A stretch of 64,000 bases of DNA from Neptuniibacter caesariensis (GCF_000153345.1 NZ_CH724125.1:1156607-1220606), one strand, 5' to 3'; positions 51,504-60,189 are shown, counted from the first letter of the stretch. The notes: a model not told the origin generated them from the letters alone. Program-made: numbers and translations.

Positions 51504-52562
51504 TTATGTTAAAAGTGAAAGTTGCTGGGGCTCTCCGCCTGATTCAGGCTTTAAACGGTAGCCTACCCCAATTAACCTGACCGGACGATTACCTCGACTG
51601 TATGCATCAATTAAAAGCTGTCTGAAATGAGATGGCTCTGCAACCGTTAAAGCATGTTCAGCGGTCGTTTGTACAAAATCAAAGAACTTTACTTTTACCA
51701 CGGCTCCACCCACTTGTCTTTGCGAGCTATGTCTGGCGAACCGCTCCTCTAGCTCAGCCAACAACGCAGGTAACTGGGCCAGGCAGCTCTCTAAATCCGG
51801 CAGATCATCCGGGAAGGTATGCTCAACACTGATCGATTTACGCACTCTGGAACTTCTTACTGGGCGCTGATCAATTCCCCAGGAAAGTTCATAAAGTCGC
51901 TGGCCGAACTTACCAAACCGCTCAATGAGTTCAATACGAGATTTTTCACGAATATCTTTGCAGGTTTCTATCCCGAAAGACTTGAGCTTTTCTGCGGTTT
52001 TGTCCCCTACCCCAGAAATTTTATTAACACCCAGCTGTAGAACAAACTCTTCAACCTGATCCGGAGTAATCACCCAGATTCCATCGGGCTTATTCCAGTC
52101 GCTGGCAATCTTTGCCAAAAATTTATTTGGCGCAACACCGGCTGATACCGTAATACCTACTTCATCTCTGACTCTCTGTCTTATCTCCTGAGCAATCAGA
52201 GTGGCACTTCCAGAACAGCATTCAGAATGAGTAACATCCAGAAATGCCTCATCTAAAGAGAGTGGCTCAATAAGATCCGTGTATTCCTTAAAAATAGCCA
52301 TCACCTGGGCAGATACATCCTTATATTTCTGCATATTTCCAGACAGTACTTTGAGTTGCGGACAAAGCTTAATAGCCTGCGCAGTCGCCATGGCAGAGCG
52401 AACCCCATACTCCCTGGCAAGATAGTTACAGGTAGAGATAACCCCCCTGCGATCTGACCGGCCACCTACCGCTATAGGAATTGAGGCCAATGAGGGGTCA
52501 TCCCTCATTTCTACTGCGGCAAAGAAACAATCGCAATCACAATGAATGATCTTGCGCTCCAT
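51504..52562 (-). CDS. dinB: DNA polymerase IV (Y-family translesion polymerase)
   Basis: A 352-residue error-prone polymerase. Catalytic carboxylates are in IIHCDCDCFFAAVEM and EPLSLDEAFLDVT. Other motifs are STCNYLAREYGVRSAMATAQAIKLCPQL, TVSAGVAPNKFLAKIASDWNKPDG, KISGVGDKTAEKLKSFGI and the little-finger domain after about 240. The Asp of the first motif is the Cys-flanked D in HCDCDCFF, as in E. coli HVDMDCFF. The ATG at 52562 is preferred to an upstream start overlapping the operator. A near-perfect LexA box lies 13-32 bases before the start. Confidence 0.95.
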   Translation of the reverse strand: MERKIIHCDCDCFFAAVEMRDDPSLASIPIAVGGRSDRRGVISTCNYLAREYGVRSAMATAQAIKLCPQLKVLSGNMQKYKDVSAQVMAIFKEYTDLIEPLSLDEAFLDVTHSECCSGSATLIAQEIRQRVRDEVGITVSAGVAPNKFLAKIASDWNKPDGIWVITPDQVEEFVLQLGVNKISGVGDKTAEKLKSFGIETCKDIREKSRIELIERFGKFGQRLYELSWGIDQRPVRSSRVRKSISVEHTFPDDLPDLESCLAQLPALLAELEERFARHSSQRQVGGAVVKVKFFDFVQTTAEHALTVAEPSHFRQLLIDAYSRGNRPVRLIGVGYRLKPESGGEPQQLSLLT

Positions 52563-52574
52563 AATCGCCACCAA

Positions 52575-52594
52575 TACTGTTTATTTATACAGTA
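52575..52594 (-). promoter_or_regulatory. LexA (SOS) box of dinB
   Basis: TACTGTTTATTTATACAGTA matches the gammaproteobacterial LexA consensus TACTGTATATATATACAGTA at 18 of 20 positions and carries intact CTGT-N8-ACAG half-sites. It lies 13 bases upstream of the dinB start, where LexA would block transcription of dinB and the deaminase gene. Confidence 0.9.
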
Positions 52595-52666
52595 TTATAC
52601 CTAAACGCATATTCCTGCCAAATAAAAAATCTCTGCTATGCTTGTGATAGGTTTGAAACGGTCTGG

Positions 52667-52717
52667 AGGAGTTCTGGGCAGGTTTCTCTCTTCCTCTACT
52701 CCCCGTCCAGAACTCCT
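52667..52717 (+). other. Long inverted repeat in the leader of the Arg-rich small gene
   Basis: AGGAGTTCTGG (52667-52677) pairs perfectly with CCAGAACTCCT (52707-52717) across a pyrimidine-rich 29-base loop, ending 28 bases before the ATG of the 61-residue ORF. It would form a stable mRNA leader hairpin and could be a regulatory RNA structure or an attenuator. Confidence 0.5.
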
Positions 52718-52745
52718 ATTCCAGCTATAAAATAAGGTGACCGCA

Positions 52746-52931
52746 ATGCAATTCGATCCTCACGGCAGCGAAAAGCGTTCCGGCAAGGACCGTCGCGAAC
52801 TAAAAGATCGTAGGGATGAGATTCGCTTTGAACCTGGTAAGCCTGACAGAAGGCAGAATAATGGCCGAAGGAAAGGCGATGATGACTTGTGGACAAAAGC
52901 TATGCGTGAGACTGACGCATCAGGTAATTAG
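52746..52931 (+). CDS. Small Arg/Lys-rich protein, 61 residues
   Basis: A highly charged, probably disordered protein: MQFDPHGSEKRSGKDRRELK, then DRRDEIRFEPGKPDRRQNNG and RRKGDDDLWTKAMRET. It holds three D-RR/E-RR style repeats like those used for RNA or c-di-GMP contact in other proteins, but there is no PilZ fold. AAGGTGACC lies just before the ATG. It is preceded by a long leader hairpin and followed by olsF after 69 bases. Family unknown. Confidence 0.6.
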   Translation: MQFDPHGSEKRSGKDRRELKDRRDEIRFEPGKPDRRQNNGRRKGDDDLWTKAMRETDASGN

Positions 52932-53000
52932 CAACCTGTCATTAAAACGTAAACATTTCGTCAAAGATTAGTCACGAACTCCTCATATATTTTTCACGTT

Positions 53001-54773
53001 ATGAACACACGTGAAAACAACCTCATCATTCATGAAGAGCCAACTATTAATGTAGAAAAGGCTCTGATTAGTAAGTATCCGGCATTTGTTGATAAACCGG
53101 CCCCTTTCAAACGTTCAGCCCTGTATATGCTGCGCAAACTGGTGCATGAAAGTGAAATCAACACATTTCTGGATGCCAACAAGGACGCACACGGGTTTGA
53201 ATTCATTGACCGTGTGCTGGAATACTTTAACTTCGGGTACAGCATCAGTAACCGCGATCGGGCTAATATTCCTTCATCCGGCCGAGTTGTAATCATTGCC
53301 AATCATCCTCTTGGGGCTTTGGATGGTTTATCGCTACTCAAAATGGTTGGCGAAGTTCGGCGTGATGTAAAAATCGTGGCGAATGACGTATTGATGAACT
53401 TTGATCCGATCAAGAACCTTTTTCTTCCCGTAGATAACCTAGGAAAAAGCACCCGTAAAAGGGATATCGCACGTATCGTAGATGCGCTTCATGAAGAGCA
53501 GGCAATCATCGTTTTCCCTGCGGGCGAAGTTTCCCGTGCCGGGATCACTGGTGTTAAAGACGATAAGTGGAACAGCGGCTTTATTCGCTTTGCCCGCAAA
53601 GCTAACGCTCCAGTGCTTCCAATCTTCATTGGCGGTAAGAATTCCTCTCTGTTTTATAGTGTGTCTTATATAAACAAAGCCCTTTCAACCATGATGCTGG
53701 CACGAGAGATGTTTAATAAGCACTCGGTCACCATTCCAATGAAAGTCGGCGAGCCTATCCCGTTTAGCCAAATTGATGCGGTCCCCGTATCCACTGCTGA
53801 AAAAGCTAAGCTGCTGAAGAAGCACCTTTACCGAATTGCAAAAAACAAAAAGCCGTTATTCATTACTGAGAGAACGATAGCCCACCCGCAAAACCGGCAA
53901 ACACTCAAACAGGAACTTCGCGAAGCAGAATTACTCGGCGAAACTTCTGATGGGAAGAAGATCTACCTCTTTGACTATAAGGCAGATTCTGCCGTTATTC
54001 AGGAAGTCGGACGTCTTCGCGAGATCGCATTTCGCTGTGTCGGTGAGGGTACAGGGGATAAAAAAGATCTGGATAACTACGATCAGTACTATCGTCACCT
54101 AATTCTCTGGGATGAAGAAGAACTGGAGATAGCCGGTGCTTACCGTCTTGCTGAGGCTGGAAAACTGGACTTAAATAGTGAACAGGCTCTTTATAGTTCA
54201 ACCCTATTCAAATATAACGATCAGATGAAGCCTTTTTTTGCTCAGGGAATTGAGCTGGGCCGCAGCTTTGTTCAACCCAAATACTGGGGCAAACGAAGCC
54301 TGGACTATCTCTGGTATGGCATCGGCGCCTACCTGAGAAAACATCCGGAAGTCCGTTATATGTTTGGTCCGGTCAGCCTGAGTAATAACTACCCTAAAGT
54401 CGCTAAAGATATGCTGATCTGGTTCTATAGCCACTATTTCAGTGACTCCGAAGGTCTGGCTCGTTCACTGTCCCCCTACACTCTGGACAGCGAAACCCTG
54501 GCCAATATGCAGCGCATGTTCAGTGGGGATAACTACAAGGCTGACTTCCGCATTCTCAAGGAGCAACTGGAATTCCTTGGTGTTAGCGTTCCAACCCTTT
54601 ACAAGCAGTACAGCGAGCTTTGTGAAGAGGGCGGTGTTCGCTTTCTGGATTTCGGTGTTGATGCTGATTTCAACTACTGCATCGATGGTCTGGTACTGGT
54701 TGATATTGAGTACGTTAAAGCGAAAAAGCGCAAACGTTACATGGGCGAGCCAGAAGAACCTGCTCAAGCCTGA
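53001..54773 (+). CDS. olsF: OlsF-like bifunctional ornithine-lipid acyltransferase
   Basis: A 590-residue two-domain enzyme. The N-terminal half (about 60-290) is a PlsC-type O-acyltransferase with the HX4D-like IIANHPLGALDGL (His102, Asp108) and FPAGEVSRAG. The C-terminal half (about 315-480) is an OlsB/hemolysin-like GNAT N-acyltransferase (EVGRLREIAFRCVGEGTGDKKDLDNYDQYYRHLILWDEEELEIAGAYRL). In OlsF of Serratia the C-terminal domain makes lyso-ornithine lipid and the N-terminal domain adds the second acyl chain. The predicted product is a phosphorus-free aminolipid used under phosphate limitation. No Pho box was identified. Confidence 0.82.
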   Translation: MNTRENNLIIHEEPTINVEKALISKYPAFVDKPAPFKRSALYMLRKLVHESEINTFLDANKDAHGFEFIDRVLEYFNFGYSISNRDRANIPSSGRVVIIANHPLGALDGLSLLKMVGEVRRDVKIVANDVLMNFDPIKNLFLPVDNLGKSTRKRDIARIVDALHEEQAIIVFPAGEVSRAGITGVKDDKWNSGFIRFARKANAPVLPIFIGGKNSSLFYSVSYINKALSTMMLAREMFNKHSVTIPMKVGEPIPFSQIDAVPVSTAEKAKLLKKHLYRIAKNKKPLFITERTIAHPQNRQTLKQELREAELLGETSDGKKIYLFDYKADSAVIQEVGRLREIAFRCVGEGTGDKKDLDNYDQYYRHLILWDEEELEIAGAYRLAEAGKLDLNSEQALYSSTLFKYNDQMKPFFAQGIELGRSFVQPKYWGKRSLDYLWYGIGAYLRKHPEVRYMFGPVSLSNNYPKVAKDMLIWFYSHYFSDSEGLARSLSPYTLDSETLANMQRMFSGDNYKADFRILKEQLEFLGVSVPTLYKQYSELCEEGGVRFLDFGVDADFNYCIDGLVLVDIEYVKAKKRKRYMGEPEEPAQA

Positions 54774-54776
54774 TCT

Positions 54777-54798
54777 AAGCCCCTGCCGGGGCTTTTTT
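54777..54798 (+). terminator. Rho-independent terminator of olsF
   Basis: AAGCCCC pairs with GGGGCTT around a 4-base loop and runs into TTTTTT, starting four bases after the olsF stop. Confidence 0.88.
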
Positions 54799-55678
54799 AA
54801 TACTTCACTTCTGCATAAGGTCTCAACCAATAACGCTGGTCAGTGACATCCGCTTCTTTTGGAAGCAAAGGATTGTCCAGAATGATAGCCTTCGTTTGCA
54901 ACCATTTTTCAATGGGGAAAAGATGCGATGTCACTGGGTGCTCGGTTAAAAGCCTATCCAGAAACCCAGAATCAATCGCCCTATCCAGCCCTAGCTGAAT
55001 TCGCTCCGCTAAAACTTCGTCTTTCGGGCTGACAAAGAAGTACATAGGAAAAGGATAATAGACAATTAAATCCGAAAACACCGACAGTTCGGGATACCTT
55101 TGCTTCCTTGCTTCAACTTCGCCAAAGCCTTCATGGACACCTCGGGGAAAAAAATCACAGCGCCCGGCATATAGCTGACTGAAGAGCAATTCGTAGATAG
55201 GCCCCCGCCGAACCTGGATTCCCGCAGCTTCAAGAATATCTGAATCGGGCCAATGCTCGCCCTGACAAGCGGATAAGGATTTAAGGTCCTCCAGATTTTG
55301 AATTTCTGAGAAAACACTCTCCCTTTCAGAACGGATAACCGCGACACGAAATCCCAGTAAACCTTTAAGAAGAGGCACCCTTACAGGTAGTAACCGCTGC
55401 TCTCTTTCCAATGATGTACCTGCCCAGTAAACATCAATAAATTTCCCTTTGGCAAGTTCATGCAGAGCTCTGCCTTGCTCCATCTTGGTAGTAAAGACGA
55501 TGTCGGCAGAACCATATTCAGGCACTGTAAGGTCTAATGCCTCTTGCAGTAGTTCTGCAAAATAACTGTGACTGGCATCATGCTCAGATTGAGGGGGGAT
55601 AATTCTGATCTGTTGTGCTGAGAGTTCTATAGAAGAAAGCAATAACAGGCAGGCTAATATGCTCTTCATAATTTCCAT
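54797..55678 (-). CDS. Periplasmic binding-protein-like protein (SBP type 3-like)
   Basis: About 293 residues with a signal peptide ending near LSAQQ. The mature part has the alternating pattern of a small periplasmic binding protein: RIIPPQSEHDASHSYFAELLQEAL, then ADIVFTTKMEQGRALHELAKGKFIDVYWAGTSLEREQ and a LKGLLGFRVAVI strand before the hinge. There is no adjacent ABC permease, so it may be a stand-alone sensor or orphan binding protein. The start is uncertain between ATGs at 55678 and 55669. A palindromic repeat begins 25 bases upstream. Function unknown. Confidence 0.72.
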   Translation of the reverse strand: MEIMKSILACLLLLSSIELSAQQIRIIPPQSEHDASHSYFAELLQEALDLTVPEYGSADIVFTTKMEQGRALHELAKGKFIDVYWAGTSLEREQRLLPVRVPLLKGLLGFRVAVIRSERESVFSEIQNLEDLKSLSACQGEHWPDSDILEAAGIQVRRGPIYELLFSQLYAGRCDFFPRGVHEGFGEVEARKQRYPELSVFSDLIVYYPFPMYFFVSPKDEVLAERIQLGLDRAIDSGFLDRLLTEHPVTSHLFPIEKWLQTKAIILDNPLLPKEADVTDQRYWLRPYAEVKY

Positions 55679-55702
55679 TCCGAAGGACCTTATAGCTGAG
55701 GA

Positions 55703-55739
55703 GCCTGCGAACAAGTCCTAGACTTATTATCAGGTTCCC
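55703..55739. repeat. Palindromic intergenic repeat, copy 2
   Basis: CCTGCGAACAAGTCCTAGAC continues as TTATTATCAGGTT. It keeps the inner AAGTC/GACTT stem and the CCTG/CAGG ends of the copy at 29511-29549 but has lost part of the outer pairing. It lies directly upstream of the leftward binding-protein gene. Confidence 0.65.
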
Positions 55740-55759
55740 TAAAGTGTAGCCAGAGTTCG

Positions 55760-55801
55760 GAAATAAAAAAAACGCCGGTATCCAATCATAGCGGCGGTTT
55801 A
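55760..55801 (-). terminator. Imperfect terminator after the 581-residue protein gene
   Basis: On the leftward strand AACCGCCG and CGGCGTT can pair with one bulged base around a loop of about 17 bases and are followed by eight T residues. The T-run and its position 18 bases past the stop support termination despite the imperfect stem. Confidence 0.5.
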
Positions 55802-55818
55802 TTCAAATCATGAAGCGC

Positions 55819-57564
55819 TTATTTTTTCGGCGCTTTGATATCTGCCTCGGTCACAATCTCAATGCCTTGAGGAGTCAGGTTCAGATCGATTTTGGCGCGC
55901 ATGTCCATCTTTTTCAAGACTTCCAGTTGACTGGATACTTCCGGATCACCCGCAGCCATCTCCAGAACGGGTAAAATCGGGGTAAACAGTTTTTTGTAAT
56001 CCAGTGCAATGCTGTATAAACCATTGCTCACCGGAGCCTCTGTAGCCAGAGAGTCCGCAGCAGCTTTACCACCTTCACCACTATAGATAACCAGGTGCTT
56101 ACCTTTAAGGGTCAGCATCGGCTTAGCTTTGACTTCAGGCGGTAGTGGAATGACTGTACTCAGATCAACCGGAGAGCCATCTGCTGGCAACTGAACTGCA
56201 GCTAATGGTGGCGCAAAAGATTTAGCCATATTAAACAGTACTTCCGGATTATCCGCTGAAAGAGAAACCAGACCATCCAGTGAATCAACCGTTGGCTGAG
56301 GCGCATCAAGATTCAGGCTGAAATCCTGAATACCCATAGCGATACCCTTCACACCTTGTGCCATGCCAGTAAACATAGCTAAACCTGCCGGATTGGCCTG
56401 ACGAATCCCCATCTGCATCTCGGCAAGTGGCTCGCACTTATAAACCGGTTCAAGCATATTGCTCCAGATAGTTCCCAGGGCAGGTCCCAACTTGTTTGCG
56501 TCAATACCTAAGCCAAATCCAAGCACTTGTGCTTCTTTGAGATATGAAGGAATGAAGCCCTGCATAGAGGTCAGCGCATCCATTACAACCTTGTTGTTGC
56601 TTTCAACAACGATAGACATACGCATGAAGCTATGTTCAGGCGTTATTTTCATATCATCTGCGCTTCGCATGCCAAAGACAGTACGTGGCCAGTTATCCGC
56701 CATAGCGCCCATCTCAGCCTGACACTCTGCAGTACGAATCATAGCCAGATCGTCCGGGCTGCCATCAAGCTGCATCGCTTTAGTCAGCATTTTCGCCAGA
56801 GTATTGCCTTCTGCTGTAGTGAAGGCCGTCACTAGTCCCTTATGATCAATGTACGAAATCACATCTTTCTGGAAACCATGCTTGGTTGCGATACCATCAA
56901 TAATGCCGCTATCTTTTAAGGCTGCCGCAGGTGCTTTCTGAGCCAGCGCAGTCTCTAAAGTGGCTTGATCATTAACATGGGTGTTAATAGTCCAGGTTGC
57001 CCAACCATCCTCATAAGCGACAACTAACTCCAGCAGCTCACCCCGCTCATTTTTTTCTAACGGATAAGCGCGATAATTCAAACTGCCGAGCGTGCGTGCC
57101 TCATGCTTAAACTCACTTTCCAATTCTGCCTTATCCAGAAGAGTCCAAAATGCTTTCTCATCCGTTACTTCATAACGAATTACGGGCAGGAACCCTACCG
57201 CATAAACAATGGCCTTCATTTCATCCGGAAGCGCAAAAGCTTTCTGGAACGCTTCAGCTGAACTTGCCGCTGTTAGATAAGACTTAGCCAGACTACCAAG
57301 GAAACGGCCTTGTGGCTCAGTACTGTCATCCAGCTCTTCGAGAAGATCCTGGGGGATTTGCGGCTGAGAAAAAGTGGTAGACTGGAGGTAGTCCTTAAGT
57401 GGAAAAGGTGCTAATTGCCCCGAGAAAAACACGGTATCCGCAGGCACGTAAGCCAGAGGAGATGTCTTCGTTTCAGTGATAGCATCACCGCCCTGTTGCT
57501 GCGTGAGAAAATATCCTGCTGCACCTGCAACAACGACTGCACCGGCTAGAATGACTTTACGCAC
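55819..57564 (-). CDS. Exported or membrane-anchored protein of unknown function, 581 residues
   Basis: The start is GTG with GGAG eight bases upstream. Residues about 4-21 form a signal peptide or anchor (VILAGAVVVAGAAGYFLTQ). The rest is a long soluble alpha/beta protein with no Cys cluster, repeats or motif I recognise. Opening residues after the leader are SPLAYVPADTVFFSGQLAPF, and conserved-looking blocks are FMRMSIVVESN and KPMLTLKGKHLVIYSGEGG. I recall similar long periplasmic proteins in Oceanospirillales annotated only as hypothetical. It appears monocistronic. Possible roles in envelope maintenance are not supported by any visible site. Confidence 0.72.
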   Translation of the reverse strand: MRKVILAGAVVVAGAAGYFLTQQQGGDAITETKTSPLAYVPADTVFFSGQLAPFPLKDYLQSTTFSQPQIPQDLLEELDDSTEPQGRFLGSLAKSYLTAASSAEAFQKAFALPDEMKAIVYAVGFLPVIRYEVTDEKAFWTLLDKAELESEFKHEARTLGSLNYRAYPLEKNERGELLELVVAYEDGWATWTINTHVNDQATLETALAQKAPAAALKDSGIIDGIATKHGFQKDVISYIDHKGLVTAFTTAEGNTLAKMLTKAMQLDGSPDDLAMIRTAECQAEMGAMADNWPRTVFGMRSADDMKITPEHSFMRMSIVVESNNKVVMDALTSMQGFIPSYLKEAQVLGFGLGIDANKLGPALGTIWSNMLEPVYKCEPLAEMQMGIRQANPAGLAMFTGMAQGVKGIAMGIQDFSLNLDAPQPTVDSLDGLVSLSADNPEVLFNMAKSFAPPLAAVQLPADGSPVDLSTVIPLPPEVKAKPMLTLKGKHLVIYSGEGGKAAADSLATEAPVSNGLYSIALDYKKLFTPILPVLEMAAGDPEVSSQLEVLKKMDMRAKIDLNLTPQGIEIVTEADIKAPKK

Positions 57565-57799
57565 CTTATAAACTCCATTTAATAATTTTCAATCGATACT
57601 ACCTGAACAATGTTTCACTGTCCCTACCATGAAGAAGAAAATAGGAATAATTCTTACTTACTGAATTATCGTTCAGTTTAATGGTCACAAGACTGACGGT
57701 GCGTTTAAGAAAAAATTTAATCTTCATCTGAACTCAATTGCTAGATTAATCCGTAAAACAGTATGATTTCAGGTACACATATATGTCTCGAGGTTCACA

Positions 57800-58525
57800 T
57801 TGAATCCAGTTAGTTTAGCCTTACTGGCAGGTATAGGGTTTCTTATCTTTTTTTGGCTCAAATCCCTGACTCCACGCAAAAGAGTGAAAGCCGTCATTTT
57901 GATTACGCTTGTGCTTTTTGCCCTATTTGCACTACTGATGGCGATAACCGGTCGATTGCACTGGATTGCAGCCGTTGTTGCCGGATTATTACCTTTTGCG
58001 CAAAAGTTCCTGCCTATTTTGATTAAGGCTCTACCCTTTTTGGGCCGCTGGTATCTTCGCAGACAACAACAAAAAAATGCCAACCCTCAGCATTCAGAGA
58101 TGAATACCGCAATTTTTGATATGCATATAGACCAAAGCTCGGGGGTGATTTATGGCACAGTCAAACGCGGCCCATTCAAAGGGCGGTCTCTTAATGAACT
58201 GAGCGAGAAAGAGTTCATCGAACTACTAACCTTCTGCCGCCAGATGGAAAAAGACTCAGCGAAACTATTGGAAAACTACCTTGATCGTCGCTTTGGTGAT
58301 GCCTGGCGCAAAGATGACCCAGGTAATGGCTCAACTGTTACTCCAACAGGAAGCATGAGTAAAAAAGAGGCCTATGAAATTCTGGGGCTTACTCCAGGGT
58401 GCAGCAAACAAGAAATTATCGATGCCCATCGAAAGCTGATCCAAAAGATTCATCCTGATCGCGGTGGCAACGATTATCTGGCGGCCAAGATTAATCAGGC
58501 GAAGGATATTCTACTTAGCGACTAA
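57800..58525 (+). CDS. Membrane-anchored J-domain (DnaJ-like) protein
   Basis: A 241-residue protein starting with TTG (GAGG nine bases upstream). Two or three N-terminal membrane segments (about 2-22, 30-50 and possibly 52-72) precede a charged linker. The C-terminal J-domain (about 186-241) has YEILGLTPGCSKQEIIDAHRKLIQKIHPDRGGNDYLAAKINQAKDILL, including the HPD tripeptide that stimulates Hsp70 ATPase. A C-terminal J-domain on a membrane anchor is like Tim14/DjlA-type proteins. Its 3' end overlaps the convergent lipoprotein gene by 11 bases. The DnaK client is unknown. Confidence 0.9.
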   Translation: MNPVSLALLAGIGFLIFFWLKSLTPRKRVKAVILITLVLFALFALLMAITGRLHWIAAVVAGLLPFAQKFLPILIKALPFLGRWYLRRQQQKNANPQHSEMNTAIFDMHIDQSSGVIYGTVKRGPFKGRSLNELSEKEFIELLTFCRQMEKDSAKLLENYLDRRFGDAWRKDDPGNGSTVTPTGSMSKKEAYEILGLTPGCSKQEIIDAHRKLIQKIHPDRGGNDYLAAKINQAKDILLSD

Positions 58526-59498
58526 CTTTTCGGTAGATCCGCTCCGGTCCAACCCGCTCAAGCCGGAGACCGGATTTTCCGTAAGTAGAGCTATACCCTT
58601 TAAGCAATAATCCACCACGACGATCACGTTCAAAGATCAATACTTCGCTCTCTTTACGGCCATCAGTTTCAGTCAGATGAAGTACGATTCGACCTGAAGA
58701 CAATCTCTCCCAGCTACCCTTTTGAATAATCAGAGGCTGACGATTACGATAATCCTGAGTAACAATCACATCACCCTCGCGCGTAATATCCAGCGTGATA
58801 AATCGCCCGGCACTTCGGACACCTGGTAACTCTGTACTGTAGAGCCCTGGTAGCGTTCGCAGATCAAGGTTTCCTTCTCTTGCACAACCGGAAAAAACTT
58901 TTCCATTCAGCGTCATCTCCGAACTGTATTCATACTCTATTCCATAACGGTCCCGGCAGGGTATTTCCAGAATTTTCAGAGAGAGCTTATAGGCTTCAAT
59001 CCCTTTTAGTTCACTATTCCACTCGCGGCCATTGCCAAGGTTAATCGGATCTCTGAGCGGAAAAATAAGTCTCGCCAAACGTCCATAGTTTTGAACATGA
59101 ATGCCATCTGTGCGTAAATCGGTAATCCAAACGGGTGAATTCCCAGCCGCCCGAAAGTCATTCCCGCTTAGTTCATACCCGCATGTTGATTCATTCCCAC
59201 CAATAAGATGAACTTTATAGATATCCCAAGGTCTACCTGGGGCAATATTGTCACCGCTTAATTCGACATAAACGGTCGGTTCAATCTGTTTGTTAAGGCG
59301 CTTTTGGAGTTTACCGGTGTGGTCATTGATCAGTTCTTTCTTGGCTACATAGCAGGGCTTAAACATGATTCCTTGTTCAGAATCACTGACAATTCCCCTG
59401 CGAAACAGAGGGCCCGCATCCTTTTCAAGGCTTTCGGGTATACTCTGACAACCAGCAATTAACACTATAAAAAGTAGTAAAAACAGGTTCTTAAACAC
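58515..59498 (-). CDS. Lipoprotein with a COG3650-like segment and NlpE-like C-terminal domain
   Basis: A 327-residue lipoprotein starting with GTG. The leader FLLLFIVLIAGC carries the lipobox LIAGC (Cys17). The middle part (about 170-215) ends in LNGKVFSGCAREGNLD, a G-x-x-x-x-GCAR motif typical of COG3650-type proteins. The C-terminal 110 residues look NlpE-like: LPGLYSTELPGVRSAGRFITLDITREGDVIVTQDY, then IQKGSWERLSSGRIVLHL. The metal-binding Cys pair of NlpE is absent here. NlpE senses surface and copper stress. Whether this protein does so is unknown. Its 3' end overlaps the J-domain gene. Confidence 0.75.
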   Translation of the reverse strand: MFKNLFLLLFIVLIAGCQSIPESLEKDAGPLFRRGIVSDSEQGIMFKPCYVAKKELINDHTGKLQKRLNKQIEPTVYVELSGDNIAPGRPWDIYKVHLIGGNESTCGYELSGNDFRAAGNSPVWITDLRTDGIHVQNYGRLARLIFPLRDPINLGNGREWNSELKGIEAYKLSLKILEIPCRDRYGIEYEYSSEMTLNGKVFSGCAREGNLDLRTLPGLYSTELPGVRSAGRFITLDITREGDVIVTQDYRNRQPLIIQKGSWERLSSGRIVLHLTETDGRKESEVLIFERDRRGGLLLKGYSSTYGKSGLRLERVGPERIYRKVSR

Positions 59499-59581
59499 GC
59501 AGATGCCGCCGTAAAAATAATGCTATTGATCGAAGGGAGGTGAATATTCATAATAAGGTAATAGAACAAGGAGGGCAAAAA

Positions 59582-60175
59582 ATGGCTAGGCCAGCAGAGT
59601 TTGATCGTACGGATGTATTAGAAAAAGCGATGGAAGTGTTTTGGAGAACGGGCTACAACGCGACTTCTATTACGGACTTGGTAAACGCAACTAAGTTGAA
59701 ACCGGGTTCCCTGTACGGAGCATTTCAAAGCAAGCGCGGATTATTTCTTGAAGTCATTGATACCTATGCCGAGCGCAGTATTAATCGTGCTGAAGTAGCT
59801 TTTAGTAACGCAGCTTCGCCATTAGAAGGGATTGAACGCTTCTTCCAACTTTTCTGCAACGACCTTTCCAATGATGAGATTGGTCGCGGCTGTCTAATGG
59901 TCAATACTATGTTAGAACTGGCCACTGAAGATGATGAAATCCGCGAGCGAGTCAGTGGTTATCTTAACCAGGTAGAAGACTACTTCATCAAAGCAATTAC
60001 TCAAGCTCAATCTGAAGGCTCCCTGAATTCCAACCAAGCGCCGGAAGATCTCGCTACTTACCTGATGACCAATATCTGGGGATTGAGGGTACTCAGCAGC
60101 AAACGCCCAGATCGTAAACAGTATGATGCGGTTATCACGAACATCCTGCGTTCGCTACACGCCCCATCTCACTGA
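59582..60175 (+). CDS. TetR-family transcriptional regulator
   Basis: A 197-residue regulator. The helix-turn-helix occupies about residues 8-55 (TDVLEKAMEVFWRTGYNATSITDLVNATKLKPGSLYGAFQSKRGLF) and an all-helical ligand domain follows, with GCLMVNTMLELATEDDEIRERV typical of the YxaF/AcuR-like subgroup. AAGGAGGG lies seven bases before the ATG at 59582, which is preferred over an upstream in-frame start at 59540. No obvious target lies next to it. The divergent lipoprotein gene is a possible one. Confidence 0.93.
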   Translation: MARPAEFDRTDVLEKAMEVFWRTGYNATSITDLVNATKLKPGSLYGAFQSKRGLFLEVIDTYAERSINRAEVAFSNAASPLEGIERFFQLFCNDLSNDEIGRGCLMVNTMLELATEDDEIRERVSGYLNQVEDYFIKAITQAQSEGSLNSNQAPEDLATYLMTNIWGLRVLSSKRPDRKQYDAVITNILRSLHAPSH

Positions 60176-60189
60176 GCATTAAACAGAGT

